The notes under the pieces: generated by a model | What the model saw: only the letters and a program-made list of their open reading frames with translations | What the model was told of the DNA's origin: nothing | Databases searched by the model: none | Made by a program: the position numbers and the translations under genes | Source: Gammaproteobacteria bacterium | GTDB taxonomy: Bacteria; Pseudomonadota; Gammaproteobacteria; SZUA-229 | Assembly: GCA_026197015.1 (NCBI GenBank) | Contig: JAPHRB010000119.1 | Coordinates: forward strand, 1-6,559 | Reading direction: 5' to 3' | DNA length: 6,559 nt | Shown: in pieces, positions 1 to 5,291 of the stretch | How positions within the stretch are numbered: position 1 is the stretch's first letter | Layout: each line of letters starts with the position of its first letter

Positions 1-38
1 AACAATTGTTTTATAAACTGAAAAACTACCACTTATAA

Positions 39-54
39 TCAGGTTAACACCTGA
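39..54 (-). repeat. Short inverted repeat just after the lpxA stop
   Basis: A perfect 6-bp inverted repeat (TCAGGT, four-base spacer, ACCTGA) begins three bases after the lpxA stop codon. As RNA from the minus strand it could form a small hairpin with a GUUA loop. The only T-tract downstream (five T) starts 13 bases after the stem, so it is a poor match to a rho-independent terminator. It may be chance, a weak 3'-end structure, or part of the spacer before the next gene. Confidence 0.3.
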
Positions 55-57
55 AAC

Positions 58-828
58 CTAACGAACAATGCCTCGTTCTGAGTTAACAATAAAATCAGCC
101 ATGTACTTCACTTCCGGATACTGACTAATTAACTCTGCAGCTTCTTTCATAGCCTGTTCTCTGGGTTTTTTAGAACGAACCAATATTTTATAAGCATTTA
201 CAATTGCGCGAATAACTTCATCACTTAAACCACTACGTTTTAAACCAACCTTATTAATGCCTCCGGCTTTACCGTAACTACTAGCAACTACTACATAAGG
301 CGGTACGTCCTGGTTTATGATTGAACCCATACTGGTAAATGCCTGATTACCGATTTTTGTAAACTGATGTACAAGCGTAAAACCGCCTAAAATAGCATGA
401 TCACCTACTTCAACATGACCAGCACAGGAAGCTGAGTTTGCAAAAACAATATGATTGCCAATTTGACAGTCATGTGCAATATGCACGTATGCCATAAGCA
501 AATTATTATTACCTATACGAGTAACACTACAACCATCATTTGTGCCACGTGAGATAGTTACATTTTCGCGAATGGTATTTTCATCACCTATTTCCAGATA
601 GGATATTTCACCAGAAAATTTTAAATCCTGCGGTTCTTCACCAACTGATGCAAACTGAAATATTTTATTATTTTTTCCAATTTTTGTTGGCCCGTTAATA
701 ACCACATGTGGGCCTATCCAGGTACCAGAATCAATTTCAACATCAGCGCCAATTATACTATAAGGACCAATGCTTACGTCATCAGCGATTTTGGCAGTTG
801 CATCTATAATTGCGGTTTGGTGAATCAT
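58..828 (-). CDS. lpxA: UDP-N-acetylglucosamine acyltransferase LpxA
   Basis: First enzyme of lipid A synthesis: it moves a 3-hydroxyacyl chain from acyl carrier protein to the 3-OH of UDP-GlcNAc in the cytoplasm, as a homotrimer. The 256-residue protein has left-handed beta-helix hexapeptide repeats over about residues 1-185 and a helical C-terminal domain (about 190-256) ending SERGIVR, like E. coli STRGLIR. The active-site segment HIAHD gives the catalytic base His119 (E. coli His125). His116, His138, His154 and Arg198 match E. coli His122, His144, His160 and Arg204. The N-terminus is six residues (one hexapeptide) shorter than in E. coli and close to the Pseudomonas form. Met167 occupies the hydrocarbon-ruler position (E. 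coli Gly173, P. aeruginosa Met169), which predicts a shorter acyl chain. ATG start; only a weak GAG lies 9 bases upstream, so coupling to fabZ translation is plausible. The gene is complete and lies 37 bases after fabZ. Confidence 0.97.
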   Translation of the reverse strand: MIHQTAIIDATAKIADDVSIGPYSIIGADVEIDSGTWIGPHVVINGPTKIGKNNKIFQFASVGEEPQDLKFSGEISYLEIGDENTIRENVTISRGTNDGCSVTRIGNNNLLMAYVHIAHDCQIGNHIVFANSASCAGHVEVGDHAILGGFTLVHQFTKIGNQAFTSMGSIINQDVPPYVVVASSYGKAGGINKVGLKRSGLSDEVIRAIVNAYKILVRSKKPREQAMKEAAELISQYPEVKYMADFIVNSERGIVR

Positions 829-865
829 TTATAACAGCTCATTAATTATTATGATTAGTTTAATT

Positions 866-1315
866 CTATGCAGGCCTTTCAGTTGCTGCACACATTATAG
901 TTGCACTCGCCGCCAACTCACCATCTACCAGTGCTTTACAGTTAAACTTCCAGATAGAGCGCATTTTTTTAACTAACTCTACTTCTAATGTAAGCACATC
1001 ACCAGGAACGACCTGTCTTTTAAAACGCGCACCATCTATACCTACAAATAAATATAATGTATCTTCTTCCGGGTTTTCATCCATTGTTTTAAAACCCAGC
1101 AAGCCAGTCGCCTGAGCCAGTGCTTCCATAATCAAAACACCGGGCATAACAGGATAATCAGGAAAGTGCCCCTGAAAAAAAGGTTCGTTAATAGTCACGT
1201 TTTTTACAGCAGTTAAGGTTTTTCCCACTTCATAATCAAGCACTTTATCGACAAGTAAAAATGGATAGCGATGCGCCAGAAGTTTTCTAATTTCACCAAT
1301 ATTCATTGTGTTCAA
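866..1315 (-). CDS. fabZ: 3-hydroxyacyl-ACP dehydratase FabZ
   Basis: Cytoplasmic hot-dog-fold enzyme that removes water from 3-hydroxyacyl-ACP to give trans-2-enoyl-ACP during fatty-acid elongation, competing with LpxA and LpxD for 3-hydroxyacyl-ACP. Family signatures are clear: HRYPFLLVD near the N-terminus (15-23), NEPFFQGHFP (43-52) with catalytic His50, and PGVLIMEALAQATG (58-71) with catalytic Glu64, numbered from the TTG start. The length of 149 residues is normal (E. coli 151, Pseudomonas 146). The start is uncertain. The span given uses a TTG codon that has AAGGTG five bases upstream. An ATG three codons later (position 1306) gives a 146-residue protein starting MNIGEIRKLL, which aligns better with the Pseudomonas N-terminus but is 14 bases from that ribosome site. 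It lies between lpxD and lpxA on one presumed transcript, the usual gammaproteobacterial arrangement. Confidence 0.96.
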   Translation of the reverse strand: MNTMNIGEIRKLLAHRYPFLLVDKVLDYEVGKTLTAVKNVTINEPFFQGHFPDYPVMPGVLIMEALAQATGLLGFKTMDENPEEDTLYLFVGIDGARFKRQVVPGDVLTLEVELVKKMRSIWKFNCKALVDGELAASATIMCAATERPA

Positions 1316-1320
1316 AATAA

Positions 1321-1327
1321 CACCTTA
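1321..1327 (-). promoter_or_regulatory. Ribosome binding site of fabZ overlapping the lpxD stop
   Basis: Read on the minus strand, TAAGGTG contains the lpxD TAA stop and an AAGGTG Shine-Dalgarno-like stretch. The spacing is five bases to the TTG at 1315 and 14 bases to the ATG at 1306. The position favours TTG initiation and suggests that ribosomes finishing lpxD restart on fabZ. The pairing is moderate, not perfect. Confidence 0.5.
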
Positions 1328-2347
1328 ACCTTTATTATTTATTTGTTTTTCTAACTGACGAATTCGTTTAGCCATATCATCAAGCTGTCTGAAGCGCACA
1401 CTATTTTTACGCCATGATTTTGTATCATCAATGGGTGTTGTTGACGAATATGAGCCCGGTTTCTTAAGAGACTTAGATACAATAGTCATAGCCGTTATCA
1501 TAACGTTATCTGTGATCTCAATATTATCACGTATACCTGCCATACCACCAATTATGCAGTTTTTACCTATTTTAGTACTACCTGCAACACCTACTCCACG
1601 AGACATGACAGTATGAGCACCAACATGAACGTTATGGGCAATTTGCACATGATTGTCGAGTTTTACGCCGTCTTCAATAATCGTATCATTTAAAGCCCCT
1701 CTATCGACAACAGAGCAAGCCCCTATTTCAACTTTATTGCCTATTCTAACACCGCCTACCTGAGATATTTTTAACCACTCGGTTTTATCAAACTCAAAAC
1801 CAAAACCATCAGATCCGACAACAGAAGATGAATGAAGTATGCATTGCTCACCAATACTACAGCCGTAGTATACGGTAACATTAGGATATAAATGCGTGGA
1901 TTTACCAATTTTACTGTTACGCCCAATCACACAACCCGCTTCAATTACCGCTTCATCCGCTATTTCAGCATTAGCGTCTATAACAACATTTGCACCAATA
2001 CTTGCAGTATCAGACACCTTCGCAGATGCATCTATAATAGCAGATGAATGAATGCCCGCCGCGGGCAATTGCTGTGGATAGAGCAAGTCAACAATTCGGG
2101 CATAAGTAGCACGAGGATTATCTACCACGAGTGCAGCAACATTTGTGCTTTCTAACATGTCCTGTTTAATAATTACCGCACTGGCATTTGTTTCACGTAA
2201 AGCATGTATATATTTTGCATTTGAAACAAAACATATATCTCCTTGTTGAGCATTTTCAACAGATGCCACAGAACTGATAACAACATTTTCATCACCCTGA
2301 ACAGTTACATCCAGAAGCTCTGCCAGTTGTTTCAATTTATAACTCAT
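1325..2347 (-). CDS. lpxD: UDP-3-O-acylglucosamine N-acyltransferase LpxD
   Basis: Third step of lipid A synthesis: it adds a 3-hydroxyacyl chain from ACP to the 2-amino group of UDP-3-O-acyl-glucosamine, as a cytoplasmic trimer. At 340 residues it is nearly the same length as the E. coli enzyme (341). The N-terminal uridine-binding domain (about 1-98) keeps Phe40 and Tyr46 of the FxxNxKY motif. The left-handed beta-helix (about 100-290) carries VVGSDGFGF (176-184), EIGACSVVDRGAL (207-219) and QIAHN with catalytic His238 (E. coli His239). The C-terminal helix (about 318-337) is charged, as in the family. Compared with E. coli, the residue matching His276 is Asn275, and the acyl-ruler region reads ITAMTIV in place of VTGMGMV. 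ATG start 11 bases after skp, with no clear Shine-Dalgarno sequence (the leader is A-rich), so translation probably depends on coupling to skp. Complete, with no frame damage. Confidence 0.97.
   Translation of the reverse strand: MSYKLKQLAELLDVTVQGDENVVISSVASVENAQQGDICFVSNAKYIHALRETNASAVIIKQDMLESTNVAALVVDNPRATYARIVDLLYPQQLPAAGIHSSAIIDASAKVSDTASIGANVVIDANAEIADEAVIEAGCVIGRNSKIGKSTHLYPNVTVYYGCSIGEQCILHSSSVVGSDGFGFEFDKTEWLKISQVGGVRIGNKVEIGACSVVDRGALNDTIIEDGVKLDNHVQIAHNVHVGAHTVMSRGVGVAGSTKIGKNCIIGGMAGIRDNIEITDNVMITAMTIVSKSLKKPGSYSSTTPIDDTKSWRKNSVRFRQLDDMAKRIRQLEKQINNKG
2053..2067. repeat. GC-rich 15-base palindrome inside lpxD
   Basis: TGCCCGC and GCGGGCA flank a single central base, in otherwise AT-rich coding sequence. 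It covers the Pro95-Ala-Ala-Gly98 linker of LpxD, between the uridine-binding domain and the beta-helix. In RNA a 5-bp stem with a five-base loop is the realistic form. It may simply reflect Pro/Ala/Gly codons. Confidence 0.4.
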
Positions 2348-2358
2348 TCTATTGGTTT

Positions 2359-2862
2359 CTACTTAGCCGCTTTATTAACAAGCGCAGAAATTTCATCCGT
2401 TATATTCGCTTTATCAGCTGCAAACATAACACCTTCATTTAAAATGAGATCATATTTTTTTTCTGCGGCAAATTTCTTTGTTACATCAAAAACAACCGCT
2501 CTAAAATCAGTCATTTCTTTGTTACGCATAACTTTTAACTCTTTCTCAAGTGCCGTACCTTTTTCACGATACTCACCAATCATCTGCTTTAATTTATTCT
2601 TTGACGAAGTTAACTTACTCTCTGTCATCAATAATTCATTAGTTTTAATCTCTTTTTCTAATGCTTTAATATCAATAACCAGTTTCTCAAGATCCTGCTT
2701 AGGGCCATTAAACTTATCTTCAAGCATTTTATCAATGCCTTTAACTTTGGCGTATTCATTAAACAGAATATTTACATTTACAAAACCTATTTTCTGAGCA
2801 AAACTCGCCGCAGGAACCGTTAATATACTCATTAAAAATAATGCTGATACTAATTTTTTCAT
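2359..2862 (-). CDS. skp: Periplasmic chaperone Skp/OmpH
   Basis: Holdase chaperone that binds unfolded outer-membrane proteins after export and keeps them soluble on the way to the BAM complex; the E. coli form is a trimer shaped like a jellyfish. The 167-residue product (E. coli 161) starts with a typical signal peptide: KK at 2-3, a hydrophobic core at about 4-16, and likely cleavage after SFA at residue 22, giving a mature start QKIGFVN. The segment QKIGFVNVNILFNEYAKVKG matches the beta-strand start of the Skp trimer body. Residues about 43-115 are rich in Lys, Glu and Leu and look like the two-helix coiled-coil tentacles. The C-terminal part (YDLILNEGVMFAADKANITD) is the second conserved body segment. 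ATG start with a strong AGGAGA site seven bases upstream. It lies 11 bases after bamA and before lpxD, the standard position. The sequence diverges from E. coli, as is normal for this family; the context supports the call. Confidence 0.95.
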   Translation of the reverse strand: MKKLVSALFLMSILTVPAASFAQKIGFVNVNILFNEYAKVKGIDKMLEDKFNGPKQDLEKLVIDIKALEKEIKTNELLMTESKLTSSKNKLKQMIGEYREKGTALEKELKVMRNKEMTDFRAVVFDVTKKFAAEKKYDLILNEGVMFAADKANITDEISALVNKAAK

Positions 2863-2869
2863 CTAAATC

Positions 2870-2876
2870 TCTCCTA
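2870..2876 (-). promoter_or_regulatory. Strong ribosome binding site of skp overlapping the bamA stop
   Basis: Read on the minus strand, TAGGAGA contains the bamA TAG stop and an AGGAGA Shine-Dalgarno sequence seven bases before the skp ATG. It is the best ribosome site in the window and fits an abundant chaperone; the overlap suggests coupling to the end of bamA translation. Confidence 0.75.
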
Positions 2877-5261
2877 AAAGAATGAACCTATACTAAACTG
2901 AAATGCCTGCCTGTCATCACCTGGTTTATCATCAATGGTTTCAGCGTAACTGAACCTTAATGGACCTATAGGCGCTAACCAGACAAATGAAATACCGTAT
3001 GAACTTCTAAGCTCATCCGCATTAAAACCGCCTTCTATAGTAACACCGTCTTCTACATAATCATTTTGTAAAAATACATTACCAATATCATAAAAGACAC
3101 TTAAACGCACCGAGTTGGGTGCTTTTTCCATAAATGGCACAGGGAATATTACCTCTGCGCTTGCTACCGTTCTTATATCGCCACCAATAGGATCGTCTAT
3201 AGCGTACTCTTCAATTAGACCATCGGCATCTAAAACCTCTTCTTTTACAAAACGAGGCCCTAGTGAGTTTGAGTCATAACCACGAACTGTTCTTAAACCA
3301 CCCGCAAAAAATCGCTCATAAAAAGGGAAATTCTCCGTTTTAGAATAACCCTTACCAATCGCCATATCTGTACGAATTAATGTCGTCACACTATTGGTAA
3401 CTGGAAAGTAAAATTTATTCCGATAAGTTAATTTATAATATTGCAAATCACTACCTGGCGTAGTTAAATCAAGTAGAACTGACTGGCTATTACCCCGTGT
3501 AGCAAAAACTGTTCTATTGCGGGTGTCGTGAGTGTAACTGGCTAACATAGTAAATGCAGCAACACCCGCTTCCAGATTTACCTGATCCGTATAGTCACCA
3601 TGTTCTGCCAAAAACTCTAACACATCGTCTGTTACAGTCGTTGTACCTTGAATAATATCTGTATGCTCAAATCCGACACCAAATCTCACACGATCAAATT
3701 CAGATAAAGGTATTCCATAGGACAAATTCAGGCCGTAATTATTTTCCAGGTAATTAATAACATCATCTTCAGAGGTATCTCTTTCTCGATATGACAAGGC
3801 AATTGTACGACTGATACCATCTATAGTGTGGTAAGGGTCAGTAAATGACACACTATATGTCTGACCTGCTGCTTCACGGTTGAGATTAAGCGCGAGCTTT
3901 TCACCGGTACCATTTAAATTATCCAGCGTCATACCAAGATTAAAAACAAAACCCTGGCTCTGTGAGAAACCTGCGCCGATATTAAAACTACCCGATAAAC
4001 GCTCTGTAACCTTAATATTGATATCAACCAGATCATCTGTGCCAGGCACAGGGTCTTTATCAACCGTTACTTCTTCTATATAAGCCAGACGTTGTAAACG
4101 AATTTTCGAACGCTCCAGCTTACTATTAGATAACTCGCCGCCTTCCATTAATCGTATTTCGCGACGTAACACTTCATCATTAGTTTTATAATTACCCGTG
4201 AAATTAATTCGTCTTATATAAACCTTTTTACCCGGACTAACTAAATAACTTATATCAACCTCAAGTGTTTCATCATTAATAATGGGAGCAACTTTGACTT
4301 TTGCAAACGAATACCCTTCATTACCCAGCCTACGGGTAACCAGATCTTTACCCTGAATCATTTTATCCCGTGAAAAAACATCGCCAGTTTCTATAAATAT
4401 AAGTTTTCTAAGTTCTTTTTCTTCTAGTTTCAGGTCACCAGCCAGAGTCACATCTTTAACTTTATATTTATCACCTTCTGTTACATTCATGGTGACATAA
4501 ATATCTTTCTTATCTGGTGTAATCGTTACCTGAGTAGACTCAACAGCAAAACGCACATAACCTCTATCCTGATAATAAGATTTAAGGGTTTCTTCATCTG
4601 CTGCCAGTTTGGGTTTTGCATACTCATCCATACTGCTAAACCAGTTCCATGTACCTGGAACGCCTAACTGTAATTCTGCCAATAAGGTATCGTCATCAAA
4701 TACCGTATTGCCAACAATGTTAACCTGCTTTATTTTCGCAACGACACCTTCTGATATCACGATGTCAATATCAACACGATTACGCTCCAGCTCTTTTACA
4801 GATGTAGTAATACGTACGGCATATTTACCGCGACTAAAATAAGCCTGCTGCTTTAAACCCTGCTCTATTTTATCTAAAGCGGAGGGATTAAATACACGAC
4901 CTTTAACTATACCTATATCGGTTAAAATTTCTTCAAGCTGTGCGTCTTCAATATCACTATTACCAGACCAGGTTATTTCAGATATAGCAGGTCTCTCAAG
5001 CACCTTAACAACCAGAATATTACCGTCTTTTAAAAGTTTTACATCTTTAAAGAAACCTGTGTTATATAACTCCTGTATAACATAGGTAGACTGAGACGTT
5101 TCAAACGGATCACCAACTTTAACTGGTAAGTAATTTAATACAGTACCATCGGGGATCCGTTCAAGACCTTCCAGGCGAATATCTTCCACTACAAAGCTAC
5201 TGCTTGCAAAAAGACTGTGTTGAAAAACCAAGATAAAAATTAAGAGTAATAACCTGCGCAC
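2874..5261 (-). CDS. bamA: Outer-membrane protein assembly factor BamA
   Basis: Core of the BAM complex, which folds and inserts beta-barrel proteins into the outer membrane (Omp85 family). The 795-residue precursor (E. coli 810) has a signal peptide with likely cleavage after LFA at residue 19. Five POTRA domains follow at about 23-90, 92-171, 174-263, 266-343 and 346-420, with typical GN turns such as IVGNTVF and FTGNYKT. In POTRA5, Arg366 and Glu373 (RREIRLME) match the E. coli BamD-contact residues. The C-terminal 16-strand barrel spans about 423-795. It carries FYERFFAGG (648-655 region), the loop-6 motif VRGY (659-662; E. coli VRGF), and a final strand AFQFSIGSFF that ends in Phe like a beta-signal. 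No cysteine is present, so the E. coli loop-6 cysteine pair is missing. The start is GTG with only a weak GGCGA upstream; no in-frame start lies between it and the rseP stop, and later starts would remove the signal peptide. Lies 30 bases after rseP. Confidence 0.98.
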   Translation of the reverse strand: MRRLLLLIFILVFQHSLFASSSFVVEDIRLEGLERIPDGTVLNYLPVKVGDPFETSQSTYVIQELYNTGFFKDVKLLKDGNILVVKVLERPAISEITWSGNSDIEDAQLEEILTDIGIVKGRVFNPSALDKIEQGLKQQAYFSRGKYAVRITTSVKELERNRVDIDIVISEGVVAKIKQVNIVGNTVFDDDTLLAELQLGVPGTWNWFSSMDEYAKPKLAADEETLKSYYQDRGYVRFAVESTQVTITPDKKDIYVTMNVTEGDKYKVKDVTLAGDLKLEEKELRKLIFIETGDVFSRDKMIQGKDLVTRRLGNEGYSFAKVKVAPIINDETLEVDISYLVSPGKKVYIRRINFTGNYKTNDEVLRREIRLMEGGELSNSKLERSKIRLQRLAYIEEVTVDKDPVPGTDDLVDINIKVTERLSGSFNIGAGFSQSQGFVFNLGMTLDNLNGTGEKLALNLNREAAGQTYSVSFTDPYHTIDGISRTIALSYRERDTSEDDVINYLENNYGLNLSYGIPLSEFDRVRFGVGFEHTDIIQGTTTVTDDVLEFLAEHGDYTDQVNLEAGVAAFTMLASYTHDTRNRTVFATRGNSQSVLLDLTTPGSDLQYYKLTYRNKFYFPVTNSVTTLIRTDMAIGKGYSKTENFPFYERFFAGGLRTVRGYDSNSLGPRFVKEEVLDADGLIEEYAIDDPIGGDIRTVASAEVIFPVPFMEKAPNSVRLSVFYDIGNVFLQNDYVEDGVTIEGGFNADELRSSYGISFVWLAPIGPLRFSYAETIDDKPGDDRQAFQFSIGSFF

Positions 5262-5291
5262 AATTTCGCCAAATAAATATAAATTAAAAAA

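Noticed and set aside
1..10. Perfect 10-base palindrome AACAATTGTT at the window edge
   Set aside because: Short and AT-rich, with no second copy or known operator match recognised; chance is enough.
39..54. Rho-independent terminator after lpxA
   Set aside because: The stem is only 6 bp with mixed GC content and the T-run is 13 bases away, so it is listed only as an inverted repeat.
825..842. Five-codon mini-ORF (ATG AGC TGT TAT AAA TGA) whose stop overlaps the lpxA start
   Set aside because: No ribosome site precedes it, and such short frames are expected by chance in AT-rich spacers. It could act in reinitiation, but nothing else supports this.
1431..1616. 61-codon open frame on the plus strand
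   Set aside because: Fully antisense to the C-terminal half of lpxD; no domain or ribosome site seen.
2243..2797. 184-codon open frame on the plus strand
   Set aside because: It lies antisense across the skp/lpxD junction. Its translation is a Ser/Leu/Ile/Phe-rich mirror of the Lys/Glu-rich coiled coil of skp, with no domain recognised, while both minus-strand genes are clear family members.
3880..4083. 67-codon open frame on the plus strand
   Set aside because: Fully antisense to bamA at the POTRA5/barrel boundary; low-complexity translation, no family resemblance.
4630..4660. Sigma-E type promoter inside bamA (GGAACT on the minus strand)
   Set aside because: The -35-like GGAACT has no TCAAA/TCTGA-like -10 at the right distance, and it is far from the skp start. 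No supported promoter was found in the window.
4609..4842. 77-codon open frame on the plus strand
   Set aside because: Fully antisense to bamA POTRA2-POTRA3; no support beyond an absence of stops.
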